From positions 1-64,000 of the forward strand of contig JAMXBD010001196.1 in assembly GCA_024138025.1 (NCBI GenBank): DNA of 64,000 nt, read 5' to 3'. This stretch comes from Combretum micranthum. Its lineage: Eukaryota; Streptophyta; Magnoliopsida; Myrtales; Combretaceae. A model generated the notes under the pieces. That model did not search any database. It was given only the letters and a program-made list of their open reading frames with translations, and was not told the origin of the DNA. This document shows positions 21,231 to 32,869 of this stretch, in pieces. A program made the translations under genes and the position numbers. How positions within the stretch are numbered: position 1 is the stretch's first letter; each line of letters begins with the position of its first letter.

Positions 21231-24200
21231 TGTCACGCCCCAAAAGGGTACCCTAAACGCGACAGTCCACCACATTCGATATTTAAACTTAAGTATGACA
21301 ACCTTAGTCATCCCATGAGTTTACATATCGGGTGTAAGGTGTACTTACACAACTTTTAGGATCACACTTTGAATCGAGTAGTCTTAAGAAAGCATACATA
21401 GCATTAAGAATAGAAATCACAATAGATAAATAGTTAAATTTTACAAAAAAAAAAAAAAAAAACCAAGGGGCATACCCCCGCCAAAATAATGGGAGTCTTC
21501 ATCATCTAGCTCCCAATTACAAATATCTGAGTCTACATTAAAGAGATTTTCCTAGAAGTCCACGCCTATACTAGGTCCCGACTTCCTCAAAATCTCTTTA
21601 ATCCAATGTGATAAACCTGCACAAAATGTCCTCTCGGAACAACCAAAAATAGTGACACTGCAACAAAAACTATTGGGGTATAAGCTAATTGCTTAGTGAG
21701 ATTCATTTTCCAAGTAACATACTCGATCAAGCTAAAATATCTATACAAGCAAGTTATAATTAAGCAACCATATGAATGCACAAGCAAATGAGCAAGCAAG
21801 CATATAACTTTCCGGTAGTCATATGTGAATGGATTTACGCCCTCCATTCGGGGTTTGGGGTAGTTCATAAGTCATGCAACTACAATTCCAATGTTGGTCC
21901 ATAAGACATGCAACCATAGTCTCAATCTTAAGTAGGGTGGTCCATAAGACATGCAACCACAATTTTAATGTTGGTCCATAAGTCATGCAACATAGTTTCA
22001 TTATTTGAATGGGGTGGTCCATAAGTCATGCAACCCTAGTCCCATTAATTAAAGACCCGCTACCTCCCAAATACACCTTTATCCCACCAAAGGCATACTC
22101 GACAATGATGTGCGACTCACTACGTGATATGCATGTACAGTTTATTCATATAATCATGGCATATTGATTAGATAATTTAAAAGTGATCATACATATTTCA
22201 GACACTCCAAATCTATACTAGCTGATACAAGGTTATTGCAACAAATCTTGCCTCGATATACTTATCGTTCATTCAGGCAAGTTTAGATCACCATTCAATC
22301 ACAATTTTATCTTTTCCTAAGTTTAATGCCACTACTACTACAAGCACACCTAAGAGCATAATTAATTGAGAAATGAACTCACTTGTCCATATAGTGAAAT
22401 CCACTAGTTGTAATAGTCCTCGGGGAGTGGTAACCCGTCCTCCAATTCACCTAAGTACAAAGAATACCCTCAATGAGTATCTCTTATGAAGTTCTATTAA
22501 ACTTAACAATTTTATTTACTAAGTTCGTCAATTTTCGCCTAGGTTGAATTCTTAACTTAAAAAGGTCATATCTAACTCATTTTAACTCGGAATTAAGCTT
22601 ATAATATACCGATTTCTATCTACTTCGAAAGAGATATCTATTTCCAAAGTTAATTCAAACTTTTAAGGTCATTTAAGGGTCGGAATCATACAGCATAGTA
22701 GGGTGGCGAAAATCCAAAATTTGAGCCTTTAAGAAGAATTGCTATTTCTACTCTATTTAACTACTTAGACCAACTTATTTTAGTCTTAAACTTGCAAGAA
22801 GACCTTTAAAACAAAATTAAGAGATTACACACTTATTTAATCCCAAACATAAAGTTCAAATGAAACTTCTAAAAATCCATTTTCATAAAACCGAAATTTA
22901 TAAGTTGAAACTCATTGTCTTGTTTTGAGTAATTCCTTTACTAAAACTTACTTAGTTCAATGAAAATAATTTTCCTATATTATTTATCATCAAGGCATTC
23001 CATTTTCAATATAAAATACTTGTTTTGAGATCTAAAAGGAGGTTTTCAAAATTGGTCTCCCTTAGATACGAATTTCCTCTTTGAAGTTTATAATGAAAAC
23101 AAGACCTAAATTTTGTCTTTTACAAAGTACTTGATTTTGGAAATACTTTTTAGGAAAACTCATTTAAACTTATGAAAATTCATTCCTTAAGATATCTATA
23201 CCAAGAGCCCTTTATATTTTTGTCTAAATCTTAATTTTAAAGTTCAATGATGGGTTCCAAAAATGGGTCTTGGCCTAGATCCGAATTTTCATAAATTTAT
23301 TTTGAACATATCTCTTGAGAAATTCATCAAAACTCATGAAAAACAACCCATTACATATTATATCTTAAGAACCCTTCATTTCTTGAATAAAATCCTCATT
23401 TTTGAGTTGGAAAACATGTTTTTATTTTAGATCTTTGTCTTGATCCGAAACTATAATTTTTGTTTTTGAAAATAAACTTTGAAAATCAACTTTGATTCTT
23501 GTAAGATGAAGTCTTGATGATATACATCCATCAAACCTTCATTCTCTTAACAAAAACTTCTATTTTAAGACTTGGAAAGAGGGTTTTTGAAATGGTGCCT
23601 TGACAAGTTACGAAAATTACTTTTTCATTCAAATGAATCTAAGATCTACTCAAAATACAACCATGAAAACATAAAAAAAAACTTGGTAGTAGGCCTTAAA
23701 CTTCTAGATCTACACATAAACATAACTAAAGCTTTGTAAAACTCTAGATCTACAAGTTATCACAAAAATAAGAAGATAAACAAGCCTTCAAGATAACAAA
23801 TATACTAATAACAAAAAAAAAAGATCATCAACAAGAGGAGTGTTTCAATTTTTAGCATCATCATCCATAGCTTTTTAAGCTTGTGGAATATCCTTTGATG
23901 CATGAAACACCCATAATATCATCCTACAACATCCTATGGAAGTTAAAAGGGAATGATTACCTCAAATATTTGCAAGAAAAGTGTGTATGAGCAAGGAAAG
24001 AAAATGGTGGCAGCTGTTCTTAAGAAGAACAAAGCAAAGAAGAAGAGAAAGGAAAGGGAAAAGAGAGGGTTTGAGAGTTTTTGGAACAAATGGAATGAAA
24101 AGTGAAGAGAGAGAAAAGTAAAGGAGTATTTAATTAGGTGGATTTAGGGTTTGTTTGTATAATAAAAGGAGTTAAAATGAAACAAATTTGGGGGAAAATA

Positions 24201-24825
24201 TGGGGATATGCGCCGGCCAATGAAGGGAGTGAGAGGGAGATATATTTGATTTCATTTGAAATTTGAATTTGTGTTAATAAATTGTATTAATTGTAATAAT
24301 TTGTTAAGAGACAAAATTTCTTGAAAAAGAAAATGAATTGAGTGATTGAAAGGTTGTAAGAATAGGGTATGGGTATGTGTGTAGTAGGTTGTACTTGTGA
24401 ATAGTAATAAATAGTAGATAAGACATCTACTTTACCGGTAGTAACAAAAATACGGGAAAAGGCTAAAACTATAATTTTTATAGCCCGAAAAATTATAAAA
24501 TATATATTTTTTAAATCCTTATAAAATTCCGGTTCTAACGAGTATTCCGGAATATTTTTCTGAGTTTCTAGTTACAGGGCTCGCTTTTCCTTAATGGAGC
24601 TCGGGAAAACCTGAAATAGAAAAATTTTCAAAATCAAAACTTTTATGGTTTGAAATATGCTATAAAACGATAATCCACATTAATTTAGCTTATAGAGGTT
24701 CTTTTATATAGAAATCGAAGAAAAGCCAGAATTAGGGTTCCTAGGTTGCTTGTACTAATCATATTTAGGGTTTTGATTTCCGATTTACAGAGTTCACTCG
24801 GTTACTAAGAAAACCGGGGTTTACA
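21231..24825 (-). mobile_element. Nested solo LTR (Tekay-like subfamily 2), TSD CTTTC
   Basis: On minus it begins TGTAAACCCCGGTTTTC at 24825 and ends GGGGCGTGACA at 21231. CTTTC at 21226-21230 and 24826-24830 are the TSD. Removing 3600 bp restores a continuous match to the plus-strand LTR around 35085-35130. Length is 3595 bp with no internal coding region. Its start resembles the inner LTR start at 13549. Contains a minisatellite (21862-22046) and an 18-base poly-A run (21445-21462). Confidence 0.93.
21862..22046. repeat. Minisatellite with GGTCCATAAGACATGCAAC core, 5 copies
   Basis: Copies of (G)GT(C)CATAA(G)(A/T)CATGCAAC at about 21863, 21894, 21939, 21973 and 22015. Spacing alternates between about 31-45 bp, with CACAATTTTAATGTT or TAGTCTCAAT-like fillers. 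It lies at the same relative place of the LTR as other, unrelated minisatellites in this window. Confidence 0.8.
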
Positions 24826-25673
24826 CTTTCCTTACCCAAAGCGATCGATCTGGCTCGGCTACACCTTGAGGCCGTATTCCCCGAACGTCCTAACCCTTAA
24901 GATGTAGCTAGGCAGCTTACCTTTCCGGTGCTACACTGAGGAGTAGTAGCAAAAACTTCGAAATGATATTATAAGTGATATGCATGAGCAATTTATTATA
25001 TGGAGATTTCAATATAACATTAAATCATTTTAAAGCGATCAAATAATATTTGCACCCATAACAATTCATACATAGAAACATTTATATCAATCATAATTTG
25101 GATTCCGATATACTTATTGTTCATTGATCACACATAACAATTCATACTCATAGTTCCCATAATATCCCACATGCATATCAATTTTTATCTTTTCCGAACA
25201 TCTAGTGCTCTATTCTACAAGCACATGCGCAAATACGTAAACGTAAAGGAAACTCACTCGTCCATAGCTTTCTTCTAGGAGTCGAAGTAATCCTCTGGGA
25301 AGGGAAGATCTTCGTCCTCGACACCTATACTAAAAGAAATACCCGCCATGAGTATTTCATCCAAGATCTATTCAAATTCTATAATTCTATCTTGTTGAAT
25401 TCGTCAAAAATCGTATGAAATGGAAATTCCAACTTAAAAAGGCCATAACTTGCTCATTTTAACTTGGAATCTCGTATATTTTATACCGATTTCTACCTAC
25501 TCGAAAAGATCTATCTATTTGTAAGGTTATTTTTATCAAAAGAAGTTATTCGGTCTCAGAATAGTAGCGTACAGGATACGAATTTCAAAAATAGAGTTTT
25601 CAAAACTTCTCTTTATTCAAGAGCTTTTGTACAAAAATATAGATATATTGTATGGTTGATAAATCCTTTGAAT

Positions 25674-25704
<31 letters not shown>
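25674..25704. repeat. Microsatellite (AC)n(AT)n
   Basis: About eleven AC dinucleotides followed by about five AT, within the older minus LTR. The allied plus-strand LTR has only ATATATATAT at the same place (34237-34248). Confidence 0.9.
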
Positions 25705-26986
25705 CTCAAACCATATGCATGAATTTAGTAGTGTTGTCTCAAGAATGATTTTGTAAAACAATGTGTCTTAAAAGTGAGATAAGCTTAAGACTTGAAAAGA
25801 AATTAGTTTTGTTTTTGAAAAATTTCCTAAATTATCATAAGTGAGTATTTCCTTCTTTAACTCCATTTCTTAGTTATTGAGAATAATTAAATCTTTAAAA
25901 AAGAAATCTTAATCTTTTAGGATTCCCATAACTTTATTTCTAGTGTTTTGGAAAACATAGTTTTTTCCAAATATTCTATGGTTATATGTTCTAAAGTTAG
26001 ATCCACTTTTAAGAGAAATGATCTTGTAAGTAAATTTTGAAAAGCTTATCTAGGCTTTAGTGTTGGTGGAAAACTTCGACAATTAAATTTAAGAAATCCT
26101 TTGTTTAGTTTTAAAGAAACTTTCTTATTTGTTTGAAAAGAGAATTTATGATAACTTTACTTTATGTATTTCTTGGTAAAACGACATATTATTACTAAAA
26201 CTTGAGCTAACTTATCTAACCTTAGATAAATATTTGTTAAGATAAAACTTCAAGTCTTTAAGGAAAAAAAAATAATTTCTTATATGTGACAAAATTTATT
26301 TATTTATTTATTTTAAAGAGAGTTCTCATTTTTATTACTTAAGAAAACTTATTTTCATTATGGTTGAGACAATATCAACATATTCATGCATGAATGAGAA
26401 TATGTAACTTTATGGAAAAGGAAATAAAACAATATAAGATAAATAAGAGCATAAAAGTAAAGTCAAGCATTGGGAACTTTAGCTTCATCAAGGTATCCGA
26501 GACTAAGAATAGACTAGTCCTCAAAAGAAAAAGAAAAGCAAAGAAATAAAATTGTTTTAACTTGATATGGACAAGTCTAAGACTAGAGAGACTAGTCTTA
26601 AGAACAACTTGAAATTAAATAAATTGCAATGAAGTAAATAAATTACATGGAAGATAAATAAATTACAAGACATTGAGCTTATATGCTCTAAATATTATAT
26701 ATAGCTATATAGATATTAGATAGTTATGAACATAAAGGAATTGATATTATGAACAAAAATAAAGTATGAACCTATTGTTGCTTTCTTAACCTTCATGGTT
26801 TTGGAAAACACACATTAAGTTCATACTAAGTAGATGAACATAGGAATTTCTTGAAGAATTTTTACTTAAAAGAGATGAACTAAGAGAGCTTTCTTGAAAG
26901 AACTTCCTTGGAGAATTTTGGAGAGATATTTGAGTATAGTAACTTTAGTAAAGAAGTAGTGTGAAAGAAGTGAAGGTATGAGGGGG

Positions 26987-26994
26987 TATTTATA
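26987..26994 (-). promoter_or_regulatory. TATA box of solo LTR 20546-27701
   Basis: TATAAATA on minus in a context CTATAAATACCCCC, about 710 bp from the LTR start. Confidence 0.6.
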
Positions 26995-27701
26995 GATTTT
27001 TGGAGTGAAAATTAGATGTAATTAAATAAAATGGAAAAGAAAATAAATTGTGATGCATGGAGAAGAGAGAGGCGTCGGTTTGCTTGTGTAGGGGGGAGAA
27101 AATTGATTTGTTTTGTTTGTTTTGTAATAAAAGAAGTAATGTGTAAAGTGTGATGTGATTAAAGTTGTATGGGGAAGGTAAATTGTAAGATATAGGTATG
27201 GTAGAGTGTAAGAATAGAGTGTAAGAAAAAGTAGAGATAGGTGAATAATAATGAATAGTAGAAAAGTACTATGAATAGTAGACTAGACAATTAAAATACC
27301 GGTAGTAACGAAAACACGCATAATTAAGCTATATCTGATATTTTTAGTTATCGAAAAATTCTAAAACTGATATTTTTGAAAACCTTATATTTTTAAGAAT
27401 CTATTGGTGTTGTCGGAATATTTTTGCTATCCGGTGCTCCGGGGCACGGTTTTCGAAAATTGATCCCGATCGGATCCGAAGGACACTAGAAAATTATGAA
27501 ACTGATATTTTTAGGCTTCCCTATATAATTACGAACCATATTCCACAATTATTTCAATTTCATTTTCTAGGGTTTAAGAACACGGGATTGCCGGATCTAG
27601 ATTTACTAGACTAAACATAGAACTAGGTTAATTTTAGGGTTTCGTTTCAACTTCCGGTTCTTAGGGTTTGCTAATATTATCGAAAAATCTAGGGGCTTAC
27701 A

Positions 27702-28380
27702 ATATCCATATCTATTGAAATCATTAGTAAATATGATGAAGTACTAATGACCTCCTCTAGCAGCAACGGTTAATGCACCTCATACATCAATATGTGTTAG
27801 GCTCAATAAATCAATTGCCCTTTCATTGTGCCTAGTAAAAGGATCTTTGGCCATTTTTCCTAATAAATAAGACTTGCATATTTCAAATGAATTTAAAATT
27901 CATCCTTATGAAGCTTCAATATGCATTTCTCATTTATGTGATCAAGACAACAATGCCATAGATAGGTCATATTTAAATCACTGGATTCAAGTATATTAGT
28001 ATTTATGTTATAGATTGATCCATTATCAGGTTTCAGATTTAGAACATAAAGACCATCATGTAAGTCAGCATTTGCATAATACATGTCTTTATTTATAAAT
28101 GGAACATTTATTATTCTTAATGATAAATGTGAAACCTTTATTGTCTAAACATGAAATAGAAATAATATTCCTACTCAAAGTAGGAACATAAAAGCAATTG
28201 TTCAACACTAACAAAAGCCTACTGAGCAAAATCAATTCATAAGTTCTTATAGTTAAAGTAGCAACTTTTGCTCCATTTCCAACTCATAGGTTGACTTTTC
28301 CCTTTAGATCTCTATAACATAGATACTTGAAGTAGTAGTCTAATTACTCTCCTTTTCCTTAAATATTCCAAGTAGAGTTT
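27702..28380 (-). pseudogene. Copia A protease end, GAG-pre-integrase and integrase N-part
   Basis: On minus, 28084-27893 reads ANADLHDGLYVLNL ... WHCCLDHINEKCILKLHKDEF. This is the linker and zinc-binding start of copia integrase (H...H pattern, LWH and GH reading LDHIN). It continues to about 27780 with GKMAKDPFTRHNERAIDLL and HIDVCGAL, which holds the first catalytic Asp. The solo LTR cuts the core right after this. Upstream, 28084-28380 is an eroded protease. Stops in several places. Confidence 0.78.
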
Positions 28381-29166
28381 GCAGTTCCCCTTCTAGTGAC
28401 TTGGTTCACTATAGTGGAAACAAACTCCTTCCTTAAGAGGTTTTTGCCTTTGGTTTGGGTTTAGGTTGAGGCTTTGAACTTTTCATAGCCTTAGCATTTT
28501 TCTTACCTTTCTTCTTCATGCCCTTCCCATTCTGAACTATCAAAACATTACTAGGCTTCTACTTCCTGATATTAGCCTCAGCAGTTTTAAGCATCGAATG
28601 AAATTTAGAAATTGATTTGTCCATGTTATTCATATTATGGTTCATGATAAACTGGTCATAACTATTTGGTAATGAATTTAGGATCAAATCAATAGCAAAC
28701 TCTTGACTTATAGGAATCCAAGCCTTTCAAGATGATCAATATAACCCTTTGTCTTTAGGACATGGGTACTCACTGATCCTCCTTCAACCAGCTTGCAAGA
28801 CTGTAGGGCTTGGGTAATCTCATACCATTCCTATCTGGTCTGCTATTGAAACATTTCCTTGAGGTGGACAATCATCTCATAGGCTTCCATGTTTCTAGAC
28901 CTTTATGAATGTTCTAGACTCATGGTAGCAAGCATTAGGCATCCTACATCAAGATAATCATCAGAATGCTTCTTATAAGCATGCTTTTGAGTTCTTGAAG
29001 TATTGGCTAGAGGCTCGTAAGAGAAAGGCTCATCTAGGGCATGTAGCTTCTTTTCTTGCTTCAGAACAATTCTCAAGTTTTTGAACCAGTCTAGAAAATT
29101 GGTTCCAATCAATGTCCTTCTCAAGGACAGATTGCAATGATAATTTGAAGTGTTGTTTGTAGCCAT
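28381..29166 (-). pseudogene. Copia A Gag
   Basis: The likely start codon is 29166 (MATNNTSNYH), matching MATNST of copia B; a further ATG is in frame at 29184. The conserved GTNFLDWFKNLRIVLKQEKK motif lies at about 29065-29120, then LDVGCLMLATMS near 28920. A stop after SLEHS at 28903 and further frame changes follow. The zinc knuckle near 28400-28440 is damaged: its second Cys reads Tyr and the Trp codon is a stop. Gag would form the virus-like particle; this copy cannot. Confidence 0.8.
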
Positions 29167-29184
29167 TGATCTATAATTACTCAT

Positions 29185-30939
29185 GCAAGGTTTATTTTAA
29201 TAAATTAAAACTCCCACTAAATCAATAACCCTTATTATCAATGTTGTTGCATTTAATTATTGCAATCTAGTGGGCTAAGATCCATATTTCACCTAACTTT
29301 GAGTCAGCTTTGGCATGACGCTGAAAGTTAAGTTATTTAGGGAGGTAACTCTTTACCAATTACATCACATGTAACTCTTAGATCTTTTATGGGATTTTTG
29401 ACATCATATGTCCCGGCATGTTCAAATCCCATTTAATGCCTTAGGCCCAAAACCGTTTTGATAACCTAATTAAGTCGAACCATATTAAACACATGAGTAA
29501 ACACAAAAGATAACCTAATGCACTCTGCTTTGGTAGAACCTACATTTTGGTGATCAAAGTCTTGATAGGTGTTTAATCATGGGTGGCATTTAACTTAAAA
29601 TTTATTGAGGGATTTAATTATTGATATTCCATTTTTTTTATCACGTTTAATGGATATTCAAGCATACATGGTGGTAAATATAATACCACATACATATACA
29701 TAAATCATATCTCATGATATATCAACTTTATCGAATAAAGAAAAAGTGTCATAGCATGGCCCTTTATTCTATTGATTTTCATAGCTAATATGAAAATCAA
29801 TGGTATCATCCTAAGGTAAAAACCATCTTTATGGTCTTGAGTTGTAAATTTTCTTGTATCTTCTTCACGATCCTTGTTTTCCATCACCTGGATTAGGGAG
29901 GGTCTTCATGGCATCTTCATGTCTTTCTTACAATAATAAAAAGATACAAAAGACCCTACAACTACTTGTAGAAAATAAATTATAATAAAATAAAAACGAC
30001 ACACAGCCGTATCTATAATATTACAACCCATTTAAAAGAAAAGGAATAAAAACCTACCAATCACATAGGTCTTAGGGCCATGCTTTACCATACATAATAT
30101 AAACACATAGAGAAGATACACACATATGTCACAATACTTCAAAAGCGTGTTTTATATTAAGAATTATTAATTAAAGCTTATTAAACTAAATCATGCACCT
30201 TGCAAGGGTTAAGGGGACAATCCCCTTATGGTAAAAATCGAATCTTTTAAATCCTTTTCAAATTCACATGAAAATTTTAAAATTCGATTTTTCTATAAAA
30301 ATATTGCTACAGTTCATGAATTTTAATAGGATATTGTTCAAAAACAACATACCATATCCAATCTGAATTGAAACTGCTGTTCAAAAATTTAATTTAAATC
30401 AGACGAAAAAAATCCAAAACAGATGCACTAATATCAACACAAAACAAACATCAGATTGAGCTAAAATAGAACAGATTAACAAACATCCAATTCAGACCCG
30501 CAATTCAGATGTCCAATTCATGACTGTTCAAATTTTTTTTATTATTATTAAAAACAACATCTACAGATCAAGACTTATCCAATACTCGTCCATTATCAAA
30601 TATACAAACAAATCCAATCTGTTTTAAATTACAAGCTGCCATTGAAAAATCAGGCGTCTGCAATACGTAAACCAATTCCAGAGGCACAGATGAAGGCAGA
30701 TCTGTATCAGTCCTCCAAAGTCTTCACCATGGCGTGAATTAAAATAAATAAATAAATAAATTCCAAACGCAGATCTAATCCATTGATATCCGACGAACCG
30801 GACATTACAATATCACGCATTAAGCCTCTAATTCAATTCTCGTCTAAACAGACACGTGAAAAAGGACATCCAATTTTTTTTTTTATAAAAACTGTATTTG
30901 AATAGGAGTTTGTATCACATAAGAGAACTGCATAATCGC
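29185..30939 (-). other. Copia A untranslated leader
   Basis: Non-coding. The segment 30000-30110 on minus matches copia B 39605-39710 closely (GCATGGCCCTAAGACCTATG is identical), and GGTTCTACCAAAGCAG-like phrases near 29530 match 40155-40175. This shows both are one family with a leader over 1.3 kb. A primer-binding site should be near 30915-30945, where only an eroded TGATACAAAC is visible. AATA-rich repeats are at 30735-30757. Confidence 0.65.
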
Positions 30940-32179
30940 TATTGAGAAAAACCCTTAAGATCCATTGTAATCAAATTACACATGATCTATTCATTCCCTC
31001 AAAGCAAGTTGCTCTAATAAAATTACAAATCCGAATGTGTATTAATTTAGTTCCTCATAAACTCAAACGAATTTCATAGTTAACATGTATAAAATCGTAT
31101 TTCATGGCATCACATGCAGATCATGAAAGATATTTTGATAAGATCATATTTTATCCAACTTATTGATGATCACAAGAGCTAGAATGGATACTTGTTTTGA
31201 TTGAATTTTATGTTTTAGGACTAATTTGGACAAAGAAATCAAAACAAGAGAATTTGAATCAAAAATAGGAAAAATTGAAGTCAAGGCCGGCATTTCTACA
31301 CTCAAAGCCGCCGGCGTTCAGACGGCGTAAAACTCAAGGCCGCTGCAGCACTGCCAGCTTTGCCGAGCATATGTCTCCACACCATTGTAAGCCGCCTCAA
31401 AGCTGCCGGCTTAAAGCATTGAAGAAGCCAGCGTACTTGAAGGCCGGCAGCTCAGAATTGGAAAGTCACCAACGCACAAGGAGTTACAGCATACACCGGC
31501 TCCTAAGCCGCCAGCGTTGGGGCAATGTAGGACAAAGATCTGAAGAGATATGAAGACATCAAACGCTTGGAGGAAACTGAAGCAACAAATCTGTTGAAAT
31601 GCCTACGCCGGTGTCAAAGCCGCCGGCTTTGGGATGGCGTTCGTTATAAATCAGCCCAACGCTTCATTTCTGATCACATACGCTGGCTAGATCTACATCT
31701 AAGCCGCCGGCGTAGAAGCGGCCTATAGGTGTAACCTATATTGAAGGCTGTCAGTGCACTGCCTGGGCAAAGGATAATTCGAAGATACGCCCCCTGTAAG
31801 CCGCCGGCGTAGAATCCATAACTGTCGGCGTACGAAGTGAAACAGCAAAGTTCATTTAATGTTTTGCACGAAATTTTTCCTACAAATAGGGGGTCTTCTC
31901 CTCACTTTCAGAACATCACATTATCAATTCATTTGAGCACGGCCATGCATTTCTCAATCTCACTCATCGAGGCACCCAAAGATATCTCTCTCACAACGAG
32001 AGGGACAAATCCCATCTTAATCACTCATCTTCCTCTACATGATTTACATTACGCCCAATCTCAACCTTTATAATTATCTTGTTAAAGACAACGTTTGATT
32101 GAGTTGAACATAATATTCCTCATGTTGGAATCCATGGTGATTTCAGATTTGAGGATACGATGACATTTTATTTTGAGAA
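30940..32179 (-). mobile_element. Copia A 5' LTR, second part
   Basis: Continuation of the LTR that starts at 38305. Removing the solo LTR joins 38003 to 32174 and gives ...GTGATTCTC|AAAATAAAATG. Contains the GC-rich palindrome cluster 31270-31835. The inner end near 30940 is placed by similarity to the end of the copia B LTR (CTCAATAGCG versus CCCAATAGTGG) and is approximate. Confidence 0.6.
31270..31835. repeat. Cluster of GCCGCCGGCGT palindromic motifs
   Basis: At least six AGCCGCC sites (about 31303, 31389, 31506, 31617, 31702, 31799), mostly within AAGCCGCCGGCGT-like near-palindromes, plus variants (AGCTGCCGGC, CTGTCGGCGTA, ACGCCGGTGT). Spacing is irregular, from about 85 to 115 bp. GC content is far above the flanks. 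AGCCGCC is the core of the GCC box bound by plant ERF factors; whether it acts here is unknown. Confidence 0.75.
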
Positions 32180-32861
32180 TGTAAGCCCCTAGATTTTTCG
32201 ATAATATAAGCAAACCTTAAGAACCGGAAGTCAAACTGAAACCCTAAAGTTAACCTAATCCTATGATAGTCTAGTGAATCTAGATCCGACAATCCCGTGT
32301 TCTTCAACCTTAGAAAACGAAATTAAGATAATTGTAGAAAATGGTTCGTAATAATATAGGAAAGCTTAAAAATATCATATTTGTAATTTTCTAGTGTCTT
32401 TCGGATCCGAACGATATCAGTTTTCAAAAACCGTACGCTGATGCATCGGATAGTGAAAATATTCCGACAACACCAATAGATTCGTAAAAATATAAGGATT
32501 TCAAAAATATCAGTTTTAGAATTTTTCGGTAACTAAAAATATCAAATATAGCTTAATTACGCATATTTTCTTTACTACCGATATTTTAATTATCTAGTCT
32601 ACTATTCATAATACTTTTCTACTATTCATCTATCTCTACTTTTTCTTACACTCTACCATACCTATACTTTATAATTTACCTTCCCCATACAACTTTAATC
32701 ACATTACACTTTACATATTACTTCTTTTATTACAAAACAAACAAATTAAATTAATTTTCCCCCCTCTACAAGCTAGAATCAGCGCCCCTCTCTCTCCATC
32801 CATCCAATTTTAATTTCTTTTCCAATTTATTTAATTACATCTAATTTCTACTCCAAAATTC

Positions 32862-32869
32862 TATAAATA
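32862..32869 (+). promoter_or_regulatory. TATA box of solo LTR 32180-38002
   Basis: TATAAATA followed by CCCCC, about 680 bp from the LTR start. Confidence 0.6.

Larger units (their letters stand above)
20546..27701 (-). mobile_element. Solo LTR (Tekay-like subfamily 1), TSD ATATC, with nested LTR
   Basis: On minus the LTR starts TGTAAGCCCCTAGATTTTTC at 27701 and ends ...GGGTTGTGACA at 20546. ATATC flanks it at 20541-20545 and 27702-27706, and the copia A integrase resumes on both sides. Net length without the nested LTR is about 3556 bp. It has no coding region, so it is a solo LTR left by recombination between the two LTRs of a full element. TATA box on minus at 26994-26987; conserved block at 25500-25434. 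It is the same subfamily as 32180-38002, in opposite orientation. Confidence 0.92.

Noticed and set aside
20546..27701. Full-length element with two LTRs (21231-24825 read as internal region)
   Set aside because: 21231-24825 is itself an LTR with its own TSD, and both outer pieces join into a single LTR.
31275..31553. 92-codon plus ORF in the GC-rich part
   Set aside because: Its openness comes from the GCCGCCGGCGT motif cluster in the copia A LTR; the composition is repeat-driven and the strand is opposite to the element.
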